From contig NZ_BSTN01000014.1 in the NCBI RefSeq assembly GCF_030269545.1, forward strand, positions 1-64,000: a stretch of DNA of 64,000 nucleotides. Reading direction: 5' to 3'. This document shows positions 53,655 to 63,144 of this stretch, in pieces; position 1 is the stretch's first letter, and every line of letters begins with the position of its first letter. Both the position numbers and the translations under genes were made by a program. Below the pieces are notes generated by a model, which was not told where the DNA came from, ran no database searches, and saw only the letters and a list, made by a program, of their open reading frames with translations. The DNA is from Actinomadura sp. NBRC 104425. Lineage in GTDB: Bacteria > Actinomycetota > Actinomycetes > Streptosporangiales > Streptosporangiaceae.

Positions 53655-55166
53655 TCAGCGGAACTCGGCCAGGCGGGGACGGACGCCGGCCAGGACCAGC
53701 CCGGCGACGGCCAGCGCCGCCGCGGGCGGCAGCACGTCCCAGCCGCCCAGCCCGTCGTCGCCCGCCCGCACCGCCCGGTCGAACTCGTCGCGGTGCGCCT
53801 GGATCAACGAGGTGAGCTGCTGGTCATAGCTGTCGAACGCGGTGATCGCCCCGGACTGGCGGCCCATGCGCAGCTCGATCGCGGCCCGCCGGTCCCCCGC
53901 GGCGGCCAGCTCGCGCATGCGGCGGTCGTTGTCCATGACCCGCTGGTACGCCTGGACGGTCAGCCGCAGCCGGCTCTCCTCGAACTCGGCGAGGTTCTTG
54001 TCCTTCTCCTCGCCGAACAGGCCCAGCACCTCCACGGGCGGGCCGCTGGGATCGCGCTCGTAGCTGCGGACGGCCCCGGGCAGCAGGCCGTAGTACGTCT
54101 CCAGGTTGAGCGGGCGCAGCCCCGGGTCCACGTACAGCACCGACAGGGCCTTGTCGAGGAAGACCTGCTCGTAGGTGTCGGCGCGGCCCGGGTCGAGCAG
54201 ATAGCGGCTCTCGTCGGCGAACGCGCTGTGGCTGATCGCGCGGGCCCGGTTGAGCGCGAGGATGGAGTCGAACCCCTCCTCCTTGGCCCGCTGCAGGTGC
54301 CCGGCCTGCGCCGACAGCATGGCCATGCCCGCGGCCACGACCGCGAGGGCCAGCACGGTCGCCAGCGCCAGCGCCGGGTTGACCAGCCGCCGGAACCGCC
54401 CGGCGAGGTACACCTGCAGCGCGATCAGCAGCGCCAGCGCGAGCGCCCCGGCCAGGCCGACCCGCAGCCGCCCGTCCAGCACGGCGTCCCGGTCGGTCTC
54501 GTAGGACTGCCGGACGGTGGCGCCGCTGTCGAGCGTGAGGTTGTACGCCCGGGGCAGCAGCTCCATCTTCATCAGATCGGTGGCCTGCCGGTAGGTGTCG
54601 ATGACGTTCTGCGGCAGCTCCCCGGCCGGGTGGGCGGACTGCCGGTCCAGCAGCATGGCCTCGCCGACGAGCCGCTCGTAGCGGCCGAGGCCGTCCAGCA
54701 CCTCCCGGACGGTGCGGCGGCGCGCCTCGTCGCGTCCGGCGATCTGCGCGGCCTGCACGGCGGCCTGGTCGGCCTCGGCGCGGCGCTGCTCGTAGCGGCG
54801 CAGCGACTCGGCGCGGCCGATGCCCAGGTCGTGCTCGCGGCCGATCAGCAGGATGTCGGCGACCTGGGCGTCCATGTCGCTGAGCGCGAAGTACAGCGTG
54901 CCGGTCGCCATCACCTGCGGCCCGGCGTCGTGCCCGATGGTCTGCACGCCGTCGCGCGCGTTGCCGACCGCGGCCATCGTCACGCCCAGCAGCAGCACGA
55001 CCGACAGCAGCGACGCGGCCGTGTAGAGGCGGATCCGGCCGGGGATCGTGCGCAGCCCGACCACCCGGAACCGGCGCGGGCGGCGGGCGGCGGGCTCGGC
55101 CTGCGGGGCGGGGGCGCCGCCCGCGGCGGTGGCGACGGCCGGGGGGCTGCTCGGTGGCGTCGTCAT
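53655..55166 (-). CDS. glnX: GlnX-like four-helix transmembrane sensor
   Basis: A 503-aa membrane protein with four transmembrane segments (about residues 46-68, 240-262, 270-290 and 478-498) separating two extracytoplasmic helical-bundle domains of the MCP-sensor kind (GLGRYERLVGEAMLLDRQSA; LQRAKEEGFDSILALNRARA). There is no enzymatic output domain, matching GlnX, which couples GlnH to PknG in mycobacteria. ATG 55166 follows GGGAGGG. It lies between the vWA gene (71 bp) and glnH (27 bp). Confidence 0.85.
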   Translation of the reverse strand: MTTPPSSPPAVATAAGGAPAPQAEPAARRPRRFRVVGLRTIPGRIRLYTAASLLSVVLLLGVTMAAVGNARDGVQTIGHDAGPQVMATGTLYFALSDMDAQVADILLIGREHDLGIGRAESLRRYEQRRAEADQAAVQAAQIAGRDEARRRTVREVLDGLGRYERLVGEAMLLDRQSAHPAGELPQNVIDTYRQATDLMKMELLPRAYNLTLDSGATVRQSYETDRDAVLDGRLRVGLAGALALALLIALQVYLAGRFRRLVNPALALATVLALAVVAAGMAMLSAQAGHLQRAKEEGFDSILALNRARAISHSAFADESRYLLDPGRADTYEQVFLDKALSVLYVDPGLRPLNLETYYGLLPGAVRSYERDPSGPPVEVLGLFGEEKDKNLAEFEESRLRLTVQAYQRVMDNDRRMRELAAAGDRRAAIELRMGRQSGAITAFDSYDQQLTSLIQAHRDEFDRAVRAGDDGLGGWDVLPPAAALAVAGLVLAGVRPRLAEFR

Positions 55167-55237
55167 GTGGGGCCCTCCCCGTGCGGGTGCAGGGTGGCGG
55201 TCGTCCGCGCGCCGGCGTGGATGCGGACGGGCATGGC

Positions 55238-56587
55238 TCAGCCCTGCGTCGCGTCCGGCCCGGACCTGGCGCCGGGGCCTGTCCGTACGGTGCGGATCGA
55301 CCGCGTGTCCAGGGACAGCTCGTCGGCCTTGGAGACGTCCTTCTTCAGCCGGACGGTGCCGGTGGCGGGGTCGAGGACGTCCACCACCCGGTCCAGCAGC
55401 CCGGCGATCTGCTCGTTGCCGACCTTGTGGGCGAGGACGACGGCGCGGCCGAGGCGGGCCGTGGCGGTGTCCTCGTCGCCCCGGCGGCGGGCCTCCAGGC
55501 CCTCCTGGATCGCCTCGGCCAGCTCCTGCTGCCCGGTGTGGTGCGCCACCCGGGCGTTGATGCGGGTCGATTTGGCCTCGTCGTCGGTCCACTCGGCCAG
55601 CACGTTGCCCATGGCCAGCTCCTGCGCGGGCGCGTCCGGCGCCGCCCCGGGCACGACGAGCTTGACCCAGGCGGCGCGCATCTGCCGTCCGACGTCGCCG
55701 GGCGGCACCTCCACGCACAGGTGGTACTCGCGTTCCTCCCGGCCCCACGCGCCGAGCGGGTAGTCGCCGGTCTGCGTCCCCGACTCCACGCGCCTGCCGG
55801 TGAGGTCCTGCACGGTCGGCACCATCTGCTTGAGGAACCGCAGCTTGGCATGGCGCGGCGTCCACACCCGCAGCGCCACGTCGGCGACCTGCTTGCCCAT
55901 GGCCGACTCGGTCATCTCGCGGAAGTGGTGCTCCAGGTCGTCGGGGTCGGGCACGTCCAGGAAGCCGCCCAGCAGCGCCGAGGTGATCTTGCGGAGTTCG
56001 GCCGGGTCCCAGTCGGTGCCGACGCCGCGCGCGTCGCACACGAACACGCCCGCGCACCGCGCCAGCGCCTCGTCGAGCTGCTCGTCGGTCTCGTGCTGGT
56101 TCTTGCCGTCGGTGAGCAGGATCGCGTGCCGGACGGCGCCGGGATGGCCGGCGAACAGCCGACCGGCCATGGACAGCCAGGAGCCGATGGCGGTGCCCCC
56201 GGCGGCGTCCAGCCGGCCGACCACGGTCAGCGCCTGCCGCCGCGTCTCGGGCGACATGCGCACCAGCCGGTCCCCGCGCGGGTAGATCATGCGCGGCCCG
56301 TTGGCGCCCGCGATCACGGCGAAGTGCACGCCGTCGCGGATCACGTTGAGGGCGGCGCGGGCGGCGCGCTTGGCGGCGGCCATCTTGCCGGAGTACGACA
56401 TCGACCCCGAGGTGTCCACGATGATGATCTCCGCGCGGGCCGCGGGCGCGACGGACCCGGCGGTCGGCGCCCTGCCCGCGTTCGCCCCGGTCGCCCCGAC
56501 GGTCACGATGGCGTGCATCTCCCGCCCGCCCGCGGGCAGGTACGGGTTCTGGTCGACTCTGATCGTGAACTCGGGAAGGTCGCTCAT
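55238..56587 (-). CDS. vWA (TerY-like) domain protein
   Basis: A 449-aa cytoplasmic protein with a von Willebrand A domain (residues 50-235) bearing an intact MIDAS: DTSGSMSYSGKM (DxSxS), GGTAIGSWLSMA (Thr) and LLTDGKNQHETD (Asp). The C-terminal third is a beta-rich domain followed by a helical tail (EAIQEGLEARRRGDEDTATA). Its start overlaps the PP2C stop (ATGA). vWA, PP2C and Ser/Thr kinase make up the TerY-P triads described for tellurite/stress operons; here the kinase is PknG. Probable metal-dependent binding partner of the kinase or its target. Confidence 0.88.
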   Translation of the reverse strand: MSDLPEFTIRVDQNPYLPAGGREMHAIVTVGATGANAGRAPTAGSVAPAARAEIIIVDTSGSMSYSGKMAAAKRAARAALNVIRDGVHFAVIAGANGPRMIYPRGDRLVRMSPETRRQALTVVGRLDAAGGTAIGSWLSMAGRLFAGHPGAVRHAILLTDGKNQHETDEQLDEALARCAGVFVCDARGVGTDWDPAELRKITSALLGGFLDVPDPDDLEHHFREMTESAMGKQVADVALRVWTPRHAKLRFLKQMVPTVQDLTGRRVESGTQTGDYPLGAWGREEREYHLCVEVPPGDVGRQMRAAWVKLVVPGAAPDAPAQELAMGNVLAEWTDDEAKSTRINARVAHHTGQQELAEAIQEGLEARRRGDEDTATARLGRAVVLAHKVGNEQIAGLLDRVVDVLDPATGTVRLKKDVSKADELSLDTRSIRTVRTGPGARSGPDATQG

Positions 56588-57774
56588 GACTGCTCCCTGA
56601 TCGGTGCGGTCGGGGTGGGAGGCACGGCGGACGCGGCCGGCGGAAACGGGACGACGGCCACGGTCACGTTGTCGCGGCCCCCGGCGTCCAGGGCGGCGCG
56701 CACCAGGAGCCGGGCGGCGCCGAGGGGATCGCCGGACGCGTCGGGCCCGTCCGCCAGCGCCTCGGCCAGGTCGCCGGGCTCGGGCAGGTGGTTCCACAGG
56801 CCGTCGCTGCACAGCAGCAGCACGCCGGGGCCGCCCGGCCGGAAGACGGCGTCGTGCGGATCGGGGGACGCGGCCGCGCCGAGCCATCCGGTCAACTGGT
56901 GCGCGCGGGGGTCGGCGCGGGCGGCGGCCCTGCTCATCGCGTTGCGCGACACCATCTGCGCCGCCCACGAGTCGTCCGTGGTCAGCAGCGCGGACGGGCG
57001 CGCCCCGCCGGACGGCCCGGCCAGCCAGTAGGCGCGGCTGTCGCCGACCCACCCGACCGTGATGTCCTCGGAGGTCACCACGGCCGACACGTAGGTGCAG
57101 GCGGGCGAGTCCTCGGGCCGTCCGCCGCCCGTCTCGCCGAGCCGCGCGACGGCCCGACCCGACGCGGCGATCGCGGTGCGGGTGGCGGTGACGGGCGCGA
57201 CGCCCGCCGACAGGGCGCGGGCGAGCACGGCCACCCCCGTGTCCGAGGCCAGGCGGGCGGCCTCCTCCGACCCCGGGACGGTCGCGACGCCGTCGCACAC
57301 CACCACGCACACCGCCCGCGGCAGCGCGATCATCGCCAGGGCGTCCTCGTTGCGGGCGCGCCGCAGGCCCCGGTCGGTGATCCCGGCGGCCTGCGCGGGC
57401 CTTCGCCCGCCCTGCGGATCGCCGTCGGCGGCCAGCTCGATCTGGACGTGGTCCCGGTCGCCGGGCTGGCGCAGCCCGCACACCTCGCAGAAGCCGTCCT
57501 CGCTGATCGCGGTCGCCCCGCAGTCGCCGCAGGACGGCTTGTCGGGCGCGCGGCGGGCGGTCGACACCGACGGTTCGTCCGGCCGCACCCGCACCGGGTA
57601 GCGGGCCTGCGGCACGCCGACCTCGGGGGCCTGGGCCGCGGCGGCGTAGGCGGGGCTGGGCGTGCCGCACGCCTCGCAGAAGCGGTCGTCCTCGGCGAGC
57701 GGCTCGCCGCACCGGGCGCACGCCGCAGCGCCGCCCGCCCTGCTGCCCGCCTGCCCGTCCGCGTACGTCGTCAC
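56584..57774 (-). CDS. PP2C phosphatase with zinc-ribbon N-terminus
   Basis: A 396-aa protein with two zinc-ribbon pairs at the N-terminus (CARCGEPLAEDDRFCEACG, CGDCGATAISEDGFCEVCG) and a PP2C domain from about residue 130. The catalytic acidic residues are visible: RRARNEDALAMI, VVVCDGVATVPGSEEAA, VGWVGDSRAYWL, LLLCSDGLWNHL and GRDNVTVAVV. It should dephosphorylate Ser/Thr residues, most simply those added by PknG, 7 bp upstream in the operon. The matching zinc ribbons in the kinase may bring the two together. Confidence 0.92.
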   Translation of the reverse strand: MTTYADGQAGSRAGGAAACARCGEPLAEDDRFCEACGTPSPAYAAAAQAPEVGVPQARYPVRVRPDEPSVSTARRAPDKPSCGDCGATAISEDGFCEVCGLRQPGDRDHVQIELAADGDPQGGRRPAQAAGITDRGLRRARNEDALAMIALPRAVCVVVCDGVATVPGSEEAARLASDTGVAVLARALSAGVAPVTATRTAIAASGRAVARLGETGGGRPEDSPACTYVSAVVTSEDITVGWVGDSRAYWLAGPSGGARPSALLTTDDSWAAQMVSRNAMSRAAARADPRAHQLTGWLGAAASPDPHDAVFRPGGPGVLLLCSDGLWNHLPEPGDLAEALADGPDASGDPLGAARLLVRAALDAGGRDNVTVAVVPFPPAASAVPPTPTAPIREQS

Positions 57775-57781
57775 AGCGGCA

Positions 57782-60265
57782 TCACAGCAGGGTCATCGGG
57801 CGGACGGCGTTGGCCCGGCGGACCAGCGCGTGCCGGTCCTCGGCGCCGTCCGCCAGCTTGGCCAGCGTGCGGTAGGTCTCCTCCAGCCTGCGCCGCAGCC
57901 GCGACTCCACCAGCGGGGTGCCGAGCACCTCGGCGGTCGCGCCGCTCGGGGCGGTGGTGGTGCGCACCCAGGTCAGCGCGGCCTCCAGCACCTCGGCGGC
58001 GAACCGGGCGTGCCGCTCGGTGTCCAGCCGCAGGGCCTGCAGCCGCCGCGCCGCCCCGGTCAGGACGTCGGCGGTCAGCTCCTCGACCCGCCGCCCCCGC
58101 ACCGCGGTCGCCACGGCCGCCAGCTGCGCGGCCAGGTAGTGGCTGGACACCGGCGGCACCGAGTCGAGGACGCGTTCGGCTCCCGCCCGGTCGCCGGCGG
58201 CCAGCCGCACGCGGGCCAGGCCGAACGCGGCGCTGACGTAGGTGGGGTCGGTGCGCCAGACCGTCTCGTAGAAGCGGGCGGCGGGCTCCCGGCGGCCGTC
58301 GCACTCCTCGCAGAACGCCAGCGCCAGCTTGGGCGCGGTCTCGCCGGGCATCAGGTCGTACAGCTCGTCGAAGATCCGGCGGGCCTGCGCCCACTGCCCG
58401 CCCGCCAGCGCGAGCGTCCCCCGGTACCAGTCGACGCGCCAGTCGTCGGGGTGCCGGTCGGCGACGCGGCGCAGCAGCCCGGCCGCGTCCGCCAGGTGGC
58501 CCCGTTCGATCCGCACCCGGGCCAGCGCCAGGTCCACCTCCACCGAGGGCAGCGGCGAGGCGGCCAGCGCGGCGGCGAGGGAGTCGGGGTCGCGGGAGGT
58601 GAGCCCGGCCAGGAACGCCGACGCCGGATCGTTGTCGGCCACCTGCGGCACCGGCAGGGCGGCGACGGCCTCGGCGGGGTCGAGCGGGGCGAGCACCCCC
58701 GGCCCGGCCGCGGCCGCCTGCACCGCGGCGCCGCTGTCGGCGATCTCCGTTCCGGCGGCGTCCCGCTCCGGCCCGAACAGCGTGGACGGCGCCGGGCGCG
58801 GCTTGCCGTCCTCGGCGGCCAGCACCTCGCGCAGCACCCCGGTCAGCTGGTCGGCCATCTCGGCGGCGCTCTGGAAGCGGGCCGCCGGGTCCGGGTGGGT
58901 GGCGCGGCGCAGCAGCCGGTAGTACGACTCATGCCGCTGCAGCAGCGGCACCTCGTGGCGGGGCGGCAGGCTGCGCAGGTGCCGCCGGGTGTAGCCGCGG
59001 AACGGGAAGCTCAGCACCGCCAGCGCCCGGCCCACGGTGTACAGGTCGGAGGTGACCGAGGGGCCCCGTTCGGAGATCTCCGGGGCCTGGTAGCCGGGCG
59101 TGCCGAAAATCGGGCTGTCGACGTCGAAGGCCCGCCGCACCCCGCCCAGGTCGATCAGCTTGAGCTGCTCCTCCGACTGGATGGCGTTGTCGGGCTTGAA
59201 GTCGCAGTACAGCAGGCCCACGCCGTGCAGGTAGCCCAGCGCGCGCAGCACCTCCAATCCGTAGGCGAGGACCTGCGGCAGCGGCAGCGCCGCCTCCTCG
59301 CCCTCCTGCTTGCGACGCTGCAGCAGGATGTCCTTGAGGGACTGGCCGCCGACGTACTCCATGACGATGTAGCCGGAGTCCCCGTGCCGCACGAAATTGT
59401 AAATCTTGACAATATTAGGGTGCTCCACCTCGGCGAGGAAGGCGCGTTCGGCGGCGGCCGCGGCCAGCGAGTCGGCGTCGCCTGTGTCCAGCAGGCCCTT
59501 GAGCACCACCCAGCGGCCGTTGACGTTGTGGTCGCGGGCCAGGTAGATCCAGCCGAGCCCGCCGTGCGCCAGGCAGCCGAGCACCTCGTACTGCCCGCCG
59601 ACCAGGTCGCCGGGCTTGAGCTTGGGCGTGAACGAGAACGGGTGCCCGCACTTGCGGCAGAAGCCCTCGGTGCGGCCGGGGCGCCCGTCGCGGCTGCGGC
59701 CGACGGGCTCGTCGCAGCGGCTGCAGAACCGGCGCTTCTCCGGCACCTCCGGATGTCCCATGATCGCCGACGCGGGGTCGCGGTAGGGGACGGGCGGCAC
59801 GTTCACCAGCCCCTCGCCCAGGGTGCCGCGCCGCGCTGAGCCGCCCGAGGTGCCCGACGACCGCGACCCCCGCCACAGCGTCCGCCCCCCGCTGGACGGC
59901 CCGGACCCCTGCGAGCCCGCGCCCGACGGCTGCGAGGAGGCCTGCGGCGCGGTCTGCCCCGGCGGTTGGAAGGGCGCCCCTGCGCCGCTCCCGGCGGCCC
60001 CATGTGACGGGGCGCTGGGCGCCGCGGCCGCTCCCGCGCCCGACCCGCCGCCCGTCGGGGGCGTGACGGGCGGAACGGCAGGCGGGGCGGCCAACGGCAC
60101 CGAAGCCGGGGACGCGGCCGAGACGGCCGCCCCTGCAGCCGCCCCTGCGGTCGGCCCGGTGACCGACAGCACCGCGCCTCCGGCGGGCGGGGCCATGCCG
60201 CACTCGTCGCAGAACCCGTCCTCACCGACAGTGCCCGAGCAGTCGGGCTGGGTGCACCGTGTCAT
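57782..60265 (-). CDS. pknG: Ser/Thr protein kinase PknG
   Basis: An 827-aa PknG: an extra N-terminal zinc ribbon (CTQPDCSGTVGEDGFCDECG), an Ala/Pro/Gly-rich disordered region (30-150), the rubredoxin-like finger CSRCDEPVGRSRDGRPGR...CRKCG, a kinase domain (about 205-480) with VVLKGLL, the non-RD catalytic loop LYCDFKPDN and DLG in place of DFG, then TPRs to the C-terminus (WRVDWYRGTLALAGGQWAQA; ends ANAVRPMTLL). PknG controls central nitrogen/glutamate metabolism in mycobacteria. ATG 60265 overlaps the upstream stop. The N-terminal ribbon and longer linker differ from mycobacterial PknG. Confidence 0.95.
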   Translation of the reverse strand: MTRCTQPDCSGTVGEDGFCDECGMAPPAGGAVLSVTGPTAGAAAGAAVSAASPASVPLAAPPAVPPVTPPTGGGSGAGAAAAPSAPSHGAAGSGAGAPFQPPGQTAPQASSQPSGAGSQGSGPSSGGRTLWRGSRSSGTSGGSARRGTLGEGLVNVPPVPYRDPASAIMGHPEVPEKRRFCSRCDEPVGRSRDGRPGRTEGFCRKCGHPFSFTPKLKPGDLVGGQYEVLGCLAHGGLGWIYLARDHNVNGRWVVLKGLLDTGDADSLAAAAAERAFLAEVEHPNIVKIYNFVRHGDSGYIVMEYVGGQSLKDILLQRRKQEGEEAALPLPQVLAYGLEVLRALGYLHGVGLLYCDFKPDNAIQSEEQLKLIDLGGVRRAFDVDSPIFGTPGYQAPEISERGPSVTSDLYTVGRALAVLSFPFRGYTRRHLRSLPPRHEVPLLQRHESYYRLLRRATHPDPAARFQSAAEMADQLTGVLREVLAAEDGKPRPAPSTLFGPERDAAGTEIADSGAAVQAAAAGPGVLAPLDPAEAVAALPVPQVADNDPASAFLAGLTSRDPDSLAAALAASPLPSVEVDLALARVRIERGHLADAAGLLRRVADRHPDDWRVDWYRGTLALAGGQWAQARRIFDELYDLMPGETAPKLALAFCEECDGRREPAARFYETVWRTDPTYVSAAFGLARVRLAAGDRAGAERVLDSVPPVSSHYLAAQLAAVATAVRGRRVEELTADVLTGAARRLQALRLDTERHARFAAEVLEAALTWVRTTTAPSGATAEVLGTPLVESRLRRRLEETYRTLAKLADGAEDRHALVRRANAVRPMTLL

Positions 60266-61509
60266 CGCCCCGCCCCCGCCTCGCTCTCCCGCACTTTGAT
60301 CGCCCGCTGATAGTCCGCCACCGCCACCGTCGCCCGTCGCAGGTCGCACGGGGCTGACCACAACAGGTCACGCGCCCTTTTGTACAGGGTCGTGAGCGTG
60401 TCGTCCTCCACCAGGCCCAGCCTGGCCGCCTTCGCCCGGTATGCCTCCAGGCGGCCGCGCAGCTCGCCGCGCCGGTCCAGCAGGCCGGTGCTGAGCCGCT
60501 GCTCGTCCCGGGCCTGCGCCAGGGCCCGGCGGGCCGCCGCGTCCAGCTCGGTGACCCGGCCCGCCAGCTCGGTCCAGCGGCCCGCGCGGCGCAGCCCGTC
60601 CAGCGTCGCCACCTGCTCGCGCAGCGCCGCCGCCCGCGACGGGCCCGGCTCGGGCGGCACCGGAGCGGCGATCTTGCGCAGCGCCTCGTCCCGGGCCCGG
60701 GCCGCCAGCCGCTCGGCCTCCGCCACGCCGTCGACGGACGCACGCAGATCGGCCACGCGCCGCTCGTAGTCCTCCTTGAGCCGCACCGCCTCGCCCAGCG
60801 ACTCGCGCAGCACGTCCAGCGCGTCGCGCAGCCGGTCGAGCCGGGAGGTGTCGGCCCGCCCGTCCCGCACCAGCGACAGCGGATCGGTGCGGGCCAGCCG
60901 GCCGAACGCGGTCAGCTCGCGCCCCAGCCGGTCGATCTCGGGACGCCGCGCGCCGTCCAGCTCCTGCGCCAGCCGGGCCGCCTCCCGCCAGTCGCCCTCC
61001 ACCTCGTCCAGCGGGACCAGCAGCGCCGTCCACGCGGCGTCCGCCGCGACGACCACCTCGACCACCCGGTCGAACGTCTCCTCCATCGTGGCGACGGCCT
61101 CGTTCAGCGTCAGCCGCCGCCGGTCCGGGCCGAGCAGGGTGCGCTGCTCCAGCGGGATCTCGCCCTCGGGCGCCTCCACCGACGGGCCCGCCAGCAGCTC
61201 GGTCAGCTCCGCCAGCGTCGCCGGGTCGGGACGGCTGCGGCGGGCCCGCAGCCGCTCGGCCGCCTCCACGACCTGCCGGCAGGCGTCGAACAGCAGCCAC
61301 AGCCGTTCGAGGCGGCGCTGCGTCTCCTCCCAGCGCCGCCACGTCTCCCCGGACAGCACGGCGCCCTTGAGCAGCCGATACCCCTGGTGCGCCTCCACCT
61401 CCAGCAGCGAGTCGGCGATCCGCTCGTGCTCCTCACGCAACGTCCGCAGGGCGTGGTCGACGCCCTCACGGCTCATGGGTGCGCCCGCCCCAGCCCCGCT
61501 GTCGTTCAC
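60262..61509 (-). CDS. Coiled-coil protein, first gene of the pknG operon
   Basis: A 415-aa, almost wholly helical protein rich in Glu, Arg and Leu (LRTLREEHERIADSLLEVEA, RLKEDYERRVADLRASVDGV, LDRLRDALDVLRESLGEAVR), without membrane segments or enzyme motifs. Its stop overlaps the pknG start (ATGA), so it should be made in fixed ratio to the kinase. No family name is recognised; it may be a scaffold or substrate. GTG 61509 is chosen because GGAG precedes it; ATG 61476 and the upstream 61548 are alternatives. Confidence 0.75.
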   Translation of the reverse strand: MNDSGAGAGAPMSREGVDHALRTLREEHERIADSLLEVEAHQGYRLLKGAVLSGETWRRWEETQRRLERLWLLFDACRQVVEAAERLRARRSRPDPATLAELTELLAGPSVEAPEGEIPLEQRTLLGPDRRRLTLNEAVATMEETFDRVVEVVVAADAAWTALLVPLDEVEGDWREAARLAQELDGARRPEIDRLGRELTAFGRLARTDPLSLVRDGRADTSRLDRLRDALDVLRESLGEAVRLKEDYERRVADLRASVDGVAEAERLAARARDEALRKIAAPVPPEPGPSRAAALREQVATLDGLRRAGRWTELAGRVTELDAAARRALAQARDEQRLSTGLLDRRGELRGRLEAYRAKAARLGLVEDDTLTTLYKRARDLLWSAPCDLRRATVAVADYQRAIKVRESEAGAGR

Positions 61510-61800
61510 GTTCGCTCCGCGCTTCGATCCGCCCGACCCCCGTTGCATTCGCTCGTCCCCGCCCCGTTCCCCCGCTGGCGGCCCGGGAGCAAAAGACCAC
61601 CCGCAGCGTCAAGAATCCGGCAGGCACTTACCAATCAGTGTGATCGGTGACACTTTCGGGCACAAGCGGTGGTCATCACACGACCTCCCGTCTTGTTTTC
61701 GGGAACGACCTGGTGTGAGCTTGCGTTTGCGTACATGAGGCAGTCCAGAGAGGAGTTGAGCGTCCGCAGTGTCGGACCCCAGTCATAGACCCGGTGCCCC
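61510..61800. other. Divergent promoter region pknG operon / CNNM genes
   Basis: The 291 bp contain AT-rich patches (near 61625-61650 and 61690-61735) suitable for promoters in both directions and no gene. A ribosome-binding-like GAGAGGAG lies near 61750. Nothing further is recognised. Confidence 0.4.
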
Positions 61801-63144
61801 GTGGTGAGCGCGGCGCTGGGTGTGCTGGCCGTGGTGCTGCTCACCGCGGCCACCGGGTACTTCGTCGCCCAGGAGTTCGCCTACGTCTCCGCCGACCGGT
61901 CGCGGCTGAGCCAGGCCGCCGAGCGCGGCGACAAGGCCGCCGCCCGGGCCGTGAAGGTCCTCGGCCGCCTGTCGTTCATGCTGTCGGGCGCACAGCTCGG
62001 CATCACCATGACCACGCTGGTGGTCGGCTTCATCGCCAAACCCGCCCTGGCCGAGCTGATCGAGCCGCTGCTGCCGCTGGTGGGCGTGCCCGCCGGGGCC
62101 GCCGGCGCGATCGCCCTGGCGACCGGCTTCGTCCTGGCCACCCTCATCCAGATGCTGCTGGGTGAGCTGTTCCCCAAGAACCTCGCGCTGGCCCGCGCCG
62201 AGTCGCTGGCCCGCGCCCTGGCCTCGTCCACGCTCGTCTACCTGGCGGTGTTCGGCCCGCTGATCCGGCTGTTCGACAAGTCGGCCGAACGGCTGCTGCG
62301 GGCGGTCGGCGTCGAACCGGTGCAGGAGCTGCACGGCGGCGCCACCCTGGAGGAGCTCGGCGACATCATCGGCCGCTCGCACAGCGCCGGGCACCTGCCC
62401 GCCGACCTGTCCGGGCTGCTGGAACGCGCCGTCACGTTCGGCGAGCGCACCGCCGACGAGGTGATGGTGCCGCGCACCCGCGTCCGGGCGCTGTCCGGCG
62501 ACGCCCCCGTCTCCGACCTGGTCGAACTGATCCGCCGCACCGGCCACACCGCCTACCCCGTCTACGACGGAGAGGTCGATGACGTGATCGGCGTGGCGGG
62601 CGTGCGGGAGGTCGCCGACGACCGCCTCGACCCGGCCACCCCGGTCCGCCGGATCGCCCGGCCCGCGCTGCTGGTCCCCGGCAGCCAGCCGCTGTACGGG
62701 GTGATCGAGCGGATGCGCGAGACCGGCGAGGAGTTCGCCTGCGTCGTCGACGAGTACGGCGGTCTGGCCGGCATCCTCACCTTCGAGGACGTCGCCGAGG
62801 AGCTGGTCGGCGAGATCGCCGACGAGACCGACGTGCACGAGAGCGTCCCCGCCGCCGGCCCCGACGGGTCGTGGCTGGTGGACGCGGGCATGCGGATCGA
62901 CGAGATCGTCCGCCTGACCGGGCTGGCGCTGCCCGAGGACGAGGTGTACGACACCCTCGGCGGGCTGGTCATGGCGCGGCTGCGGCGCCTGCCCGCGCCC
63001 GGCGACCGGGTCACCGTCGATCTCGACCCGGCCGGCCGCGCCGAGATCGAGGTGGTCAGCGTGGCGCGCCGGGTGGCCCGCCATGTGCGGCTGCGCGTCC
63101 TCGCCCCGGACATGGCCACCGACATGGCGGCGGTGGAGTCTTGA
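61801..63144 (+). CDS. CNNM/HlyC-CorC transporter-like protein 1
   Basis: A 447-aa membrane protein of the CNNM/MpfA family: DUF21 transmembrane domain (residues 1-180; TGYFVAQEFAYVSADRSRLS, MLSGAQLGITMTTLVVGFIA), a CBS-pair domain (200-330; FGERTADEVMVPRTRVRALS, FACVVDEYGGLAGILTFEDV) and the CorC/HlyC C-terminal domain. Family members export Mg2+ or act in divalent-cation homeostasis. GTG 61801 or 61804 is the start; the region just upstream has no ribosome-binding site. Overlaps the second CNNM gene by one base. Confidence 0.93.
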   Translation: MVSAALGVLAVVLLTAATGYFVAQEFAYVSADRSRLSQAAERGDKAAARAVKVLGRLSFMLSGAQLGITMTTLVVGFIAKPALAELIEPLLPLVGVPAGAAGAIALATGFVLATLIQMLLGELFPKNLALARAESLARALASSTLVYLAVFGPLIRLFDKSAERLLRAVGVEPVQELHGGATLEELGDIIGRSHSAGHLPADLSGLLERAVTFGERTADEVMVPRTRVRALSGDAPVSDLVELIRRTGHTAYPVYDGEVDDVIGVAGVREVADDRLDPATPVRRIARPALLVPGSQPLYGVIERMRETGEEFACVVDEYGGLAGILTFEDVAEELVGEIADETDVHESVPAAGPDGSWLVDAGMRIDEIVRLTGLALPEDEVYDTLGGLVMARLRRLPAPGDRVTVDLDPAGRAEIEVVSVARRVARHVRLRVLAPDMATDMAAVES

